Assembly (NCBI GenBank): GCA_023419375.1
Contig: JAEZYD010000065.1
Span: forward strand, 1 to 64,000
DNA length: 64,000 nt
Source: Pseudomonadota bacterium
GTDB taxonomy: Bacteria; Desulfobacterota; Desulfovibrionia; Desulfovibrionales; Desulfovibrionaceae
Reading direction: 5' to 3'
Shown here: piece by piece, positions 1 to 8,685 of the stretch
How positions within the stretch are numbered: position 1 is the stretch's first letter
Layout of the letters: each line of letters begins with the position of its first letter
Translations under genes and position numbers: made by a program
The notes under the pieces: model-generated
What the model was told of the DNA's origin: nothing
Databases searched by the model: none
Seen by the model: only the letters and a program-made list of their open reading frames with translations

Positions 1-208
1 GGGGCGCCCGCCTGGCGGCCGGGGGCCCGCCCGGGCCCCCCCCGGCTCAAACAGGGCCTGCTTGCAGACCACCGCCGGTTCTGCTGAACCGGGACAGATA
101 TTGCCTGAGCTTTCCCAAAAAACAGCCAACAGCAAAGTTCTCCTTCAGGGCATGCCTGAAAGAGATTTGCCGTAGGCTCTGCGCTGCCGCAAAGATAAGC
201 CCAATAAA
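1..208. other. Non-coding window start, GC-rich edge
   Basis: No credible gene is seen. The first 50 bases are almost pure G/C and fold on themselves (GCCGGGGGCCCG at 18-29 against a C-rich run up to 46), which looks like a repeat or a contig-edge sequence. Position 209 is the stop side of rpsP, so this is the 3' flank of the ffh-rpsP operon. The KH-domain, rimM and trmD genes that often follow rpsP are not visible in these bases. Confidence 0.5.
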
Positions 209-448
209 CTAGCCCAGGTGCTCTTTGATAAGAGCGCGCACGGTGTTGGTGGGCTCAGCGCCACGACCCAGCCATTCCTTGATCTTGGCGGCGTCAAGCT
301 TCACTTCAGCCGGATTGACCATGGGATTGTAGTAGCCCAGGAATTCCAGCGGACGGCCATCACGACGGGTTTCGTCATTCGCGGCCACCACACGGTAGAA
401 GGGGTGCTTTTTGCTGCCGAGGCGGGTCAATTTCAACTTTACTGCCAT
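209..448 (-). CDS. rpsP: 30S ribosomal protein S16
   Basis: Small-subunit ribosomal protein of 79 residues, normal for S16, which binds 16S rRNA early in 30S assembly. The N-terminus MAVKLKLTRLGSKKHPFYRV is the conserved S16 opening, followed by the DGRPLEFLGYYNP segment. It lies 124 bases downstream of ffh in the same direction, an arrangement found in many bacteria, so the two are probably co-transcribed. An AGGGAGT-like ribosome binding site precedes the ATG. The call is secure. Confidence 0.97.
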   Translation of the reverse strand: MAVKLKLTRLGSKKHPFYRVVAANDETRRDGRPLEFLGYYNPMVNPAEVKLDAAKIKEWLGRGAEPTNTVRALIKEHLG

Positions 449-572
449 GAGTCCAACTCCCTTTGATTGATGTTATGTTAGCGTTGCGCCCGGGAAAGGG
501 CAAGGGCGGGAAGCCCTGGCGCAAAGAGATTCATCGCCGCGCGTGGCGGCGCTCCTTGCCCCGTAAATATTG

Positions 573-2117
573 TTACTTTTTCTTGCGCTTGGGGCGCTCT
601 TTCTTCTTGCGCTTTTTGGGCGCAGCCTTGGTTGCTCCAGCGCGAGCGCCGGGCATACCTTCCATGCCGGGCATTCCTGGCATTCCACCCATTCCCGGCA
701 TGCCGGGCATTCCGCCCATGCCGCCAAGATTGGGCATACCGCCAAGCCCCTTGGGCAGGTTCATGCCAGGGGGCATGCCGCGCATGCGCGGCATGGCGGG
801 CATTTTGGCGCCCTTGCCGCCCATCATGCCCTTCATCATCTGGCGCATCTGCTCAAACTGGCGCACAAGCTGGTTAACCTGGGCGACAGTAACGCCTGCG
901 CCCTTTGCTATGCGCGCCCTGCGGCTGCCATTGAGGATGTCGGGATTGCGGCGTTCAGCCATGGTCATGGAACTTATGATAGCCTCGGTGCGCGCCATTT
1001 CCTTTTCAGGCATGGCCCCGCTGGCCTCGGCCAGCTTGTCGCGCAGGCCGCCCATGCCGGGGATCATTTTAAGGATGCTGTCGAGCGAGCCGAGCTTTTT
1101 GATACGGCGCATCTGGGTGCGGAAATCTTCAAGATCAAAGCTGGCCTTCTTCATCTTGAGGGCCAGTTCTTCGGCTTCTTCTGCGTTGATGGCGCTCTGC
1201 GCCTTTTCAACCAGGGTGAGCACGTCGCCCATGCCGAGGATGCGGCCAGCGATACGGTCGGGGTGGAAGACTTCCATCTCCGACAGTTTTTCGCCCATGC
1301 CCACAAACTTGACAGGCGCGCCCGTAACCGAGCGGATGGAGAGAGCCGCGCCGCCGCGCGCATCGCCGTCCATCTTGGTGAGCACCACGCCGGTAATGCC
1401 AAGGCGCTCGTTAAAGCTTTCGGCCACGGTCACGGCGTCCTGACCGGTCATGGCGTCGGCAACAAACAGGATTTCCTGCGGCTGCACGGCCTGCTTGATG
1501 GCGGCCAGCTCCTGCATGAGCGGCTCGTCCACATGCAGGCGGCCCGCGGTGTCGATCAGCAGTACGGTGGCCTGCTCTTCGCGGGCTTTTTCAAGCGCGG
1601 CTTTGGCAATGTCCACGGGGTTCATGTCCACCGTGGAGGGGAAGCAAGGCATGTCGAGCTGCTTGGCCAGCACGGTCAGCTGGTCAATAGCCGCCGGGCG
1701 GTACACGTCGGCAGGCACAAGATAGGGGCGCAGCTTCTGCTTGCGCAGAATATTGGCGATCTTGCCCGCGGAGGTGGTTTTACCAGAGCCCTGCAAGCCC
1801 ACAAGCATGATGACCGCAGGTTCGCGCCCTTGCAGATTCAGCCCGGCGGTTTCGCCGCCAAGCAGCTGCACAAGTTCATCGTTAACAATCTTGATGACCT
1901 GCTGGGCAGGGCTCACGCCCTTGAGCACCTCTTGCCCCAGGCACTTTTCGCGCACGCTTTCCACAAAGTCTTTAACGACCTTGAAGTTGACGTCCGCCTC
2001 AAGCAGGGCAAGGCGCACCTCGCGCAGGCCAGCCTGCACATTTTCTTCGGTAAGCTGCCCGCGCCCGCTGAATGTGCGGAATACGCCTGAAAGTCTGTCG
2101 GAAAGGCTCTCGAACAT
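573..2117 (-). CDS. ffh: Signal recognition particle protein Ffh
   Basis: SRP54-type GTPase that binds signal sequences of nascent membrane proteins and, with 4.5S RNA and FtsY, delivers ribosomes to the Sec translocon. The N domain is followed by the G domain: G1 GLQGSGKTT (107-115), DTAGR (189-193), TKMDGD (247-252). The M domain starts near 295. I start at the ATG giving MFESLSDRLS (514 residues); the open frame extends 26 residues upstream but that part is not conserved, and GGGGAC lies just before this ATG. The C-terminus is unusual: after about residue 430 it becomes a Met/Gly/Pro repeat (GMPGM-type units) ending in a Lys/Arg-rich tail. Downstream partner is rpsP. Confidence 0.97.
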   Translation of the reverse strand: MFESLSDRLSGVFRTFSGRGQLTEENVQAGLREVRLALLEADVNFKVVKDFVESVREKCLGQEVLKGVSPAQQVIKIVNDELVQLLGGETAGLNLQGREPAVIMLVGLQGSGKTTSAGKIANILRKQKLRPYLVPADVYRPAAIDQLTVLAKQLDMPCFPSTVDMNPVDIAKAALEKAREEQATVLLIDTAGRLHVDEPLMQELAAIKQAVQPQEILFVADAMTGQDAVTVAESFNERLGITGVVLTKMDGDARGGAALSIRSVTGAPVKFVGMGEKLSEMEVFHPDRIAGRILGMGDVLTLVEKAQSAINAEEAEELALKMKKASFDLEDFRTQMRRIKKLGSLDSILKMIPGMGGLRDKLAEASGAMPEKEMARTEAIISSMTMAERRNPDILNGSRRARIAKGAGVTVAQVNQLVRQFEQMRQMMKGMMGGKGAKMPAMPRMRGMPPGMNLPKGLGGMPNLGGMGGMPGMPGMGGMPGMPGMEGMPGARAGATKAAPKKRKKKERPKRKKK

Positions 2118-2808
2118 GAAGTCCCCATTGCGCCGCAGCCTCTGCGGCGAAAAAATCGGCGCTTTCGCGCCCGCCCTGCGGCAGCCGCTGTTCACACAGT
2201 GCAGCCGCGCATTGGTCGAAGTGCTGATTCATAGGCTGTTTGATGCACCACGTCAAGCCTTAGACGCAGAATGCCCGCGCGAAGCCCGGCTTTTCAGAAG
2301 GCCGCCTGCTGAGCCGCACCATACAACACACGGCGGGCCTCTTGCAAATTTTCGCTAAAAGCAGTACGCCGCCAGCACCCCATTGAACTACAGCAGCGCG
2401 CCACGCACTGCCCGATTCAATGCTACCAGCCGCGCCACTCTGTGGCATACTGCGGCATACCCAAGCGGATTGACACAAAAACCAGTAGCCCAAGGGCGCA
2501 GACTGCCCTTACATGCCTCTGATTTCTGGTCGCGCTGACTTTACCTTCACCCAGCGGCGCAAACACTATTGCCTGCTGACGCGCCCCGCCTTGCGGGCCT
2601 TGCTCAGTCAGCACATGCACCGCCCGGACGTAAAGCACGCCTTCATGCTTTAGCGCTGAAACCGCCACCGGCAGGAATATCCCGCGTACCCGCTGCCCCT
2701 TGAAACACAAGGGCTGGCGAGCGCTGCCATCATTGACATATGGGGCACAAGGGGATAGTCTTTTGGATTATAATTTGCATAATTATCACAGCCAATTACG
2801 AGGACGTC
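2118..2808. other. Divergent intergenic region ffh/guaB
   Basis: About 690 bases without a convincing gene; the open frames here have no recognisable motif. A perfect -10 hexamer TATAAT lies at 2769-2774, about 35 bases before the guaB ATG, but without a good -35 at the right distance. A TTGACA at 2733-2738 is 30 bases away, too far to pair with it. The AT-rich stretch includes a small dyad (ATAATT, 5-base gap, AATTAT; 2770-2786) that could be an operator or part of the promoter. Confidence 0.4.
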
Positions 2809-4266
2809 ATGTTCACCAATCGCGGTAAGGCGCTGACCTTCGACGACATTTTGCTAGTCCCCGGCTTTTCGGACATCACCCCCGACGCCGTTGACATCTC
2901 CACCTGGCTCACCCCCGAAATTCCCCTGCGCATCCCCCTGCTCTCCGCCGCCATGGACACCGTGACTGAAGCGGCCATGGCCATTTCCATGGCCCGCATG
3001 GGCGGCATCGGCATCATCCATAAGAATATGCCTGTTGCGCGGCAGCGTCTTGAGGTGGAAAAGGTCAAGAAGAGCGAAAGCGGCATGATCCTTGACCCTG
3101 TGACCATTTCGCCCAACAACACCGTGCAGGAAGCCCTGGACCTCATGTCCGACTTCCGCGTGTCGGGCTTGCCCGTGGTTGAGAATGGCCGCCTGGTGGG
3201 CATTCTTACCAACCGCGACGTGCGCTTTGTTCAGGACGGCGCGGCAGTGCGCGTTTCTGAAGTGATGACCAGCACCAACCTTGTGACCGTGCCCATGGGC
3301 ACCTCGCTTGAAGAATCCAAGCGTCACCTGCACGAACACCGTATCGAAAAGCTTCTGGTGGTGGACGAAGAAGGCCTCTTGCGCGGCCTCATCACCATGA
3401 AGGACATCGACAAAGTCCAGAAGTACCCCAACGCCTGCAAAGACTCCAACGGTCGCCTGCGCGTGGGCGCCGCCATCGGCATCGGGCGCGACTGCGAATC
3501 CCGTTCCGAACAGCTGATCGAGGCTGGCGCGGACGTGCTGGTGCTTGACTCTGCCCACGGCCATTCGCTCAACGTGCTCAACGCCATCCGCATGGTCAAG
3601 GGCGCGTTCCCCAACTGCCAGCTCGTGGCGGGCAACGTCGCCACCTACGAAGGCGCCAAGGCCATTCTTGAAGCAGGCGCTGATTCCGTCAAAATCGGCA
3701 TCGGACCCGGCTCCATCTGCACCACCCGCATTGTGGCTGGCGTTGGCGTGCCGCAGGTTACCGCCGTTATGGACGGCAGCCGCGCCGCGCGCGAGATGGA
3801 CCGCTGCTGCATAGCAGACGGCGGCATCAAGTTCTCCGGCGATATCGTCAAGGCCCTTGTGGTTGGCGCGCACTCGGTGATGATCGGCTCCCTCTTTGCC
3901 GGTACCGAGGAAAGCCCCGGCGAAACCATTCTGTATCAGGGCCGTACCTACAAGATTTATCGCGGCATGGGTTCCATCGACGCCATGAAGGACGGCAGCT
4001 CTGACCGCTACTTCCAGGAAAAGAGCAAGAAGCTCGTGCCCGAAGGCATTGTCGGCCGCGTGCCTTACCGCGGCCCGGTCATGGAAGCCGTGTACCAGCT
4101 CATGGGCGGTCTGCGCTCCGGCATGGGCTATGTGGGCGCGCACAATCTGAACGACCTTTTTGAAAACACCACCTTCTGTGAGATTTCACCTGCGGGCCTG
4201 CGCGAAAGCCATGTCCACGATGTTGTTATCACGAAGGAAGCGCCGAACTACCGCATCGAGAACTAG
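2809..4266 (+). CDS. guaB: Inosine-5'-monophosphate dehydrogenase
   Basis: Oxidises IMP to XMP with NAD+, the committed step toward GMP. The 485-residue length is normal. Two CBS domains (about 95-205) interrupt the TIM barrel. The catalytic loop GPGSICTTR puts the nucleophilic cysteine at residue 304, and the barrel carries DSAHGHS and the later ADGGIKFSGD phosphate-binding segment. I start at MFTNRGKAL, where GAGGA sits 7 bases upstream; the open frame begins 23 codons earlier with a non-conserved hydrophobic stretch. Next gene on the same strand is guaA, so both enzymes converting IMP to GMP are adjacent, separated by a structured 311-base gap. Confidence 0.97.
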   Translation: MFTNRGKALTFDDILLVPGFSDITPDAVDISTWLTPEIPLRIPLLSAAMDTVTEAAMAISMARMGGIGIIHKNMPVARQRLEVEKVKKSESGMILDPVTISPNNTVQEALDLMSDFRVSGLPVVENGRLVGILTNRDVRFVQDGAAVRVSEVMTSTNLVTVPMGTSLEESKRHLHEHRIEKLLVVDEEGLLRGLITMKDIDKVQKYPNACKDSNGRLRVGAAIGIGRDCESRSEQLIEAGADVLVLDSAHGHSLNVLNAIRMVKGAFPNCQLVAGNVATYEGAKAILEAGADSVKIGIGPGSICTTRIVAGVGVPQVTAVMDGSRAAREMDRCCIADGGIKFSGDIVKALVVGAHSVMIGSLFAGTEESPGETILYQGRTYKIYRGMGSIDAMKDGSSDRYFQEKSKKLVPEGIVGRVPYRGPVMEAVYQLMGGLRSGMGYVGAHNLNDLFENTTFCEISPAGLRESHVHDVVITKEAPNYRIEN

Positions 4267-4313
4267 GCAAAACCGCTGCCAGCGGTCTTTTGCCCTTCGG
4301 TGGCATGAGATTT

Positions 4314-4365
4314 CGCCTGCTTTTCCGGCAACGTGCCGCTAAAGCACCAGCCGGAAAAGCAGGCG
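4314..4365. repeat. Perfect 16-bp inverted repeat between guaB and guaA
   Basis: CGCCTGCTTTTCCGGC at 4314-4329 is exactly complementary to 4350-4365, with a 20-base loop that has its own GTGC/GCAC pairing. No T-tract follows, so it is not a standard terminator. A weaker hairpin (ACCGCT/AGCGGT) followed by CTTTTG lies at about 4271-4290. The rest of the 4267-4577 gap holds no gene. It may be an mRNA processing or attenuation structure, or a dispersed repeat. Confidence 0.7.
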
Positions 4366-4577
4366 CGTCTTATTTGGCGGAGGACAAAAATCCCGCGGCA
4401 ACACAAGCGGAAAGCGCTGCGGCCCACAAAGCCGCAGATTGCCCACAGGCCCCGGCATCACGACCATCGGGCAAAAGATCAGACAACGATCAGGCGAACG
4501 ATCAGGAGCAGGATTAACCGGGCGCGCAGTAGCGGCGCACAGCAACAGGCCACGGCCAGCACCAGGCGAGGACACAT

Positions 4578-6113
4578 ATGCCCAGCAAAGTCATAATTAT
4601 TGACTACGGCTCACAGGTTACCCAGCTCATCGCGCGCCGCGTGCGCGAAGCCGGGGTTTACTCCGAAATACATTCCTGCATCACCACTGCCGCCCAGGTG
4701 GCGGCAATGAAGCCTTCCGCCATCATCCTTTCCGGTGGCCCGGCCAGCGTGGGCGAAGCCGATGCTCCGGTTCTTGACCCCGGTTTTCTTGAGCTTGGCG
4801 TGCCGGTGCTCGGCATTTGCTACGGCATGCAGCTGCTGGCCCAGAACCTTGGCGGCCAGCTTGCCCAGTCGCTCACGCGCGAATACGGTCCCTCCGACCT
4901 CACCCTCACCGCGCCCTGCGCCCTGTGGGAAGGTATCGAGTCCACCAGCCGCGTGTGGATGAGCCACGGCGACAAGGTGCTTGCGCCGCCGCCAGGCTTT
5001 ACCGTGACGGGCCGCACGCCGACTCTGGATGTGGCCGCCATGGCTGACGAAGCCCGCAAAATCTACGCCGTGCAGTTCCACCCCGAAGTGCACCACAGCG
5101 TGGATGGCGAGCGCATGCTGCGCAACTTCCTGTTCAAGGTTGCGGGCATCAAGCCCGACTGGACCATGTCTTCATTTGTGGAGCGCGTGGTTGCCGAAAT
5201 GGCCGAGCAGGTGGGCGACCGCCATGTGGTCTGCGCCCTTTCCGGCGGCATCGACTCCACAGTGGTGGCCGTGCTGCTCAACAAGGCCATCGGCAAGCGC
5301 CTGCACTGCATCTTTGTGGATAACGGCCTGCTGCGCCTTGGCGAAGGCGATGAAGTGGTCAGCTACCTGCGCGAACACTTTGACCTCAACCTCGACTTTG
5401 TGCAGGCGCAGGAACGTTTTCTTTCCAAGCTTGCGGGCGTGGATGATCCCGAAAAGAAACGCAAGATCATCGGCCACACCTTTATTGAAATTTTCGACGA
5501 AGAATCCAAAAAGCTGCCCCAGGTGGACTTTCTGGCGCAGGGCACCCTGTACCCTGACGTTATCGAATCCATCTCGCACAAGGGCCCCAGCGCCGTTATC
5601 AAGAGCCACCACAACGTGGGCGGCCTGCCCGACACCATGAAGCTCAAGCTCATCGAGCCCCTGCGCGAACTCTTCAAGGACGAAGTGCGCAAGGTCGCCG
5701 CAGAGCTTGGCATGCCCGACTCCATCGTGTGGCGGCATCCCTTCCCCGGCCCCGGCCTCGCCATCCGCGTGCTTGGCGAAATCACCGAAGAGCGCCTCCA
5801 GATTCTGCGCCTGGCCGACAGGATCGTGCAGCAGGAACTGCGCGAATCCGGCTGGTACCGCAAGGTGTGGCAGGGCTTTGCCGTGCTGCTGCCGCTCAAG
5901 ACCGTTGGCGTCATGGGCGATGGCCGCACCTATGAGCATGTTATCGCCCTGCGCGTGGTCGACAGCGTGGACGCCATGACCGCTGACTGGGCGCGCCTGC
6001 CTGCGGAACTGATCGAGCGCATGTCGAGCCGCATCATCAACGAGGTCAAGGGCGTCAACCGCGTGGTGTACGACGTTTCTTCCAAGCCGCCGAGCACAAT
6101 TGAGTGGGAATAA
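4578..6113 (+). CDS. guaA: GMP synthase (glutamine-hydrolysing)
   Basis: Aminates XMP to GMP using glutamine and ATP. At 511 residues it has all three expected parts. The class I glutamine amidotransferase domain has nucleophile Cys81 (GICYGMQ) and His168/Glu170 (QFHPEV). The ATP pyrophosphatase domain has the P-loop SGGIDST (222-228). The C-terminal dimerisation domain ends in SSKPPSTIEWE, the usual GuaA terminus. The ATG is preceded by a weak GAGGACA site. It follows guaB and precedes tatB by 9 bases, so the purine genes may run into the tat-his operon. Confidence 0.98.
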   Translation: MPSKVIIIDYGSQVTQLIARRVREAGVYSEIHSCITTAAQVAAMKPSAIILSGGPASVGEADAPVLDPGFLELGVPVLGICYGMQLLAQNLGGQLAQSLTREYGPSDLTLTAPCALWEGIESTSRVWMSHGDKVLAPPPGFTVTGRTPTLDVAAMADEARKIYAVQFHPEVHHSVDGERMLRNFLFKVAGIKPDWTMSSFVERVVAEMAEQVGDRHVVCALSGGIDSTVVAVLLNKAIGKRLHCIFVDNGLLRLGEGDEVVSYLREHFDLNLDFVQAQERFLSKLAGVDDPEKKRKIIGHTFIEIFDEESKKLPQVDFLAQGTLYPDVIESISHKGPSAVIKSHHNVGGLPDTMKLKLIEPLRELFKDEVRKVAAELGMPDSIVWRHPFPGPGLAIRVLGEITEERLQILRLADRIVQQELRESGWYRKVWQGFAVLLPLKTVGVMGDGRTYEHVIALRVVDSVDAMTADWARLPAELIERMSSRIINEVKGVNRVVYDVSSKPPSTIEWE

Positions 6114-6122
6114 GGGGGCAGC

Positions 6123-6845
6123 ATGTTCGGGATAGGAAGCACTGAACTTCTGGTCATCCTCGTGGTGGCCCTCATCGTACTTGGCCCCAAAAGCCTCGCC
6201 AACGTGTCGCGCACGCTGGGCAAGGCCATGGGCGAGTTCCGCCGCGTTTCCACAGACTTTCAGCGCACGCTGAATGCTGAGGCCGAGGAAGAGGAACAGC
6301 GTAAGCGCAAGCAGGAAGCCGCCAGAGCGGCGAGAGAAGCTGCTGCCGCCGCCAAGGAAGCTCACGCCGCTGAAATGGCCGCAGCAGCCGCAGCGGCAAC
6401 CGAGGCCCAGCCTGCCGCAACGGCACAGGCTGACAATATTCCTGCCTCAGAGGCGGTTATTGACGCCACGGCCACCCGGCCTGCCGCCGATGCGGGGCAG
6501 AACACAGCCACGGCTTCGACAGCAACGGCGCAGCCCGAGGCCCCCAAGGCCACGGTTGCGGACGCTCCTGTTGTTGAAGCTCCGGTTGTTGAAGCTCCGG
6601 TTGCCGATACTCCGGTTGTCGAGGCGGCCCACACCGCAGAGACCAAGCCCGAGGCCCAGCCTGTTGCGGGCACGGCAGCATCCGACGAAGGGGCGGCCCC
6701 TGTTGCTCCGCCTGCTGGCAGCCCGCTGGCTGAAGCCCTTGCCAAAACAAAGGCCGAGGCAGAAGCCGCGGAAGCCAAGCTGGCCTCTGCCCCTACGGGC
6801 GCGCCCCAAGCCGCCGCCACCCCTGACAATGGCGGCAAGGCATGA
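6123..6845 (+). CDS. tatB: Twin-arginine translocase subunit TatB, with long Ala/Pro/Glu tail
   Basis: Membrane component of the Tat export system, which moves folded, often cofactor-loaded proteins across the inner membrane. MFGIGSTELLVILVVALIVLG is the single N-terminal membrane helix, followed by the conserved GPKSLANVSRTLGK amphipathic helix, as in TatB/TatA proteins. After about residue 55 it is charged coiled coil and then a low-complexity Ala/Pro/Glu/Val region to residue 240, with tandem VVEAPV-type units near 145-165. Usual TatB proteins are about 100-180 residues. It overlaps tatC by 4 bases. TatA is not in the window. Confidence 0.9.
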   Translation: MFGIGSTELLVILVVALIVLGPKSLANVSRTLGKAMGEFRRVSTDFQRTLNAEAEEEEQRKRKQEAARAAREAAAAAKEAHAAEMAAAAAAATEAQPAATAQADNIPASEAVIDATATRPAADAGQNTATASTATAQPEAPKATVADAPVVEAPVVEAPVADTPVVEAAHTAETKPEAQPVAGTAASDEGAAPVAPPAGSPLAEALAKTKAEAEAAEAKLASAPTGAPQAAATPDNGGKA

Positions 6846-8089
6846 GTGCGGATAAACCCTTGAGCCCCGAGGTGGTCGCATCCCCGTCTACCCCTGAGAC
6901 CGCAGGGAATTCCGACCTCAACAAGACAAATGAAACCGCAGCGGAGCCGTCCCTTCAGGGGGCGGCCCCTGCGGATACGCCTGTAGAAGCGTCTGCCGCG
7001 TCAGCACCCGAAGCCCCCGCCGCATCGAACGCAGCTTCTGCGTCCGAACATGTGGCAGAATCTTCGGAAGAACCCGCCGCGGCACCTGCGCCCGCAACGG
7101 CACCGGAAGCAACGCCGGAAACTCAGGCTGACGGGCAGCCTCCTCTGCCCCCGGTTCCCCCGGCTGGCGCGGTGCAAAGCCCTGCGGCAGAGCCTGAAAA
7201 TCTGCCCATCCAGAGCGAAAGCACGCCTCCCGCCACGCCGGAAGACGAGGTGGAGGAAGAAGAGGCCGACGACAGGCCCATGGGCCTCATGGACCACCTT
7301 TCGGAGCTGCGCGGCCGCCTTGTGCGCTGCTGCCTCGCCGTCATGGTGGGCTTTATAGCCTGCTGGGCCGTGGTTGATCCCATTTTTGACGCCCTTGTGG
7401 CCCCCCTGCTGAGCGTCCTGCCGGACGGCTCGCACGCCATCTACACCACCCTGCCCGAAGGCTTTTTCACCCGCATGCACATTGCCTTTGTGGCTGGCGT
7501 GTTTGTGAGCAGCCCTGCAATTTTTTATCAGGTGTGGGCCTTCATCGCACCTGGCCTGTACGAAGAAGAAAAACGGAGCATCATACCCGTTGCCATAATG
7601 TCGGCCTTGTGCTTCGTCAGCGGCGGTGCCTTCTGCTACTTTGTGGTCTTTCCCAACGCCTTTGCCTTCTTCATGAGCTACGCCACAGACTCCATTGTGG
7701 CCATGCCCAAGATCAGCGATTATCTGAGCTTTGTACTCAAGCTCATTCTCGCCTTTGGCCTGGTGTTTGAAATGCCGCTGTTTGCCTTCTTTCTGGCGCG
7801 CATGGGCATTATTACCGCAGAACTCATGCGCCGCGTGCGGCGCTACGCCATCCTGGGCATCTTTATTGTGGCGGCCATCCTTTCGCCGCCCGATGTGGTT
7901 TCGCAGTTGCTCATGGCCGCGCCCATGCTTGTTCTTTATGAAGTGAGCATCTTTGTGGCGTCAGGCTTTGGCAAAAAGCCTGCGAAGGAAGAAGACGAGT
8001 CCGAAGAAAAACCCGAAGGCGAAGACGGCGAAACCGCCGATGCCGAGGCAAAACCGGGCAAGGATGAAAATACCGCGGAGAAGCCATGA
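6842..8089 (+). CDS. tatC: Twin-arginine translocase subunit TatC with 146-residue N-terminal extension
   Basis: Core membrane subunit of the Tat translocase, which recognises the twin-arginine signal peptide. The conserved core starts at MGLMDHLSELRGRL (residue 147) and continues through six hydrophobic segments to about residue 378, including the FxPGLYEEEKR-type loop (FIAPGLYEEEKRS). Before the core lies an Ala/Pro/Glu/Ser-rich extension of 146 residues; after it is an acidic tail of about 35 residues. Normal TatC is about 250 residues, here 415. The ATG overlaps the tatB stop (ATGA), supporting the upstream start. An alternative start at 147 cannot be excluded, but the extension keeps an open frame and resembles the TatB tail in composition. 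Confidence 0.93.
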   Translation: MSADKPLSPEVVASPSTPETAGNSDLNKTNETAAEPSLQGAAPADTPVEASAASAPEAPAASNAASASEHVAESSEEPAAAPAPATAPEATPETQADGQPPLPPVPPAGAVQSPAAEPENLPIQSESTPPATPEDEVEEEEADDRPMGLMDHLSELRGRLVRCCLAVMVGFIACWAVVDPIFDALVAPLLSVLPDGSHAIYTTLPEGFFTRMHIAFVAGVFVSSPAIFYQVWAFIAPGLYEEEKRSIIPVAIMSALCFVSGGAFCYFVVFPNAFAFFMSYATDSIVAMPKISDYLSFVLKLILAFGLVFEMPLFAFFLARMGIITAELMRRVRRYAILGIFIVAAILSPPDVVSQLLMAAPMLVLYEVSIFVASGFGKKPAKEEDESEEKPEGEDGETADAEAKPGKDENTAEKP

Positions 8090-8685
8090 GCGACACAGCC
8101 CCCAGAACCTCCACGCAAGAGCGCAAAAGCGCAGAAACCGACATCCGGCTTGAACTGAACATTGACGGTCAGGGCATCACGGACGTGAAAACAGGTTTTG
8201 GCCTGCTCGACCATATGTTGACGCTGACAGCTTTTTGGGCTGGTATGGATCTGCGGCTGGTGTGCGAGGGCGACATGGAAGTGGACGCCCACCACACCAC
8301 AGAAGACGTGGGGCTGCTGCTCGGCAAGGCGCTGCTTGAAGCCCTTGGCGACAGGGCGGGCATTGCCCGCGTGGGCTATGGGCGTGTTCCCATGGACGAA
8401 GCCCTGGCGGAAACTACTGTTGATCTCTCAGGCCGCCCCTGGCTTGAGTGGCGCGGCGGCGAATTGCTGCCCCCGGTTCTGGCCGGGGAAGAAAAAGACC
8501 TCTGGCGGGAATTTTACAAGGCGTTTGCAAGCAGTGCGCGATGCAATCTGCATGTGGAGTTCCGCTATGGCCAGAACGGCCATCATCTGCTGGAATCGGC
8601 GGCCAAGGGGCTGGGGCTTGCCCTGGCCCAGGCAGTGCGCCGAAACGGCACAACCATCAGAAGCACAAAGGGAGGTCTTGATTGA
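8086..8685 (+). CDS. hisB: Imidazoleglycerol-phosphate dehydratase
   Basis: Sixth step of histidine synthesis, dehydrating imidazole glycerol phosphate to imidazole acetol phosphate; Mn-dependent. The two metal-binding motifs are present: HHTTEDVG (69-76) and a second NGHHLLESAAKGLG near the C-terminus. Length is 199 residues, the monofunctional form without a phosphatase domain. The ATG overlaps the tatC stop, and the stop overlaps the lipoprotein ATG (TGATG), so translation is coupled along this operon. Confidence 0.97.
   Translation: MSDTAPRTSTQERKSAETDIRLELNIDGQGITDVKTGFGLLDHMLTLTAFWAGMDLRLVCEGDMEVDAHHTTEDVGLLLGKALLEALGDRAGIARVGYGRVPMDEALAETTVDLSGRPWLEWRGGELLPPVLAGEEKDLWREFYKAFASSARCNLHVEFRYGQNGHHLLESAAKGLGLALAQAVRRNGTTIRSTKGGLD

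Noticed and set aside
570..2090. 506-residue open frame on the strand opposite ffh
   Set aside because: It mirrors the codon structure of ffh, is rich in His/Ala as expected from antisense of a high-GC gene, and has no motif.
2733..2774. Consensus guaB promoter TTGACA plus TATAAT
   Set aside because: The two perfect hexamers are 30 bases apart, too far to act together.
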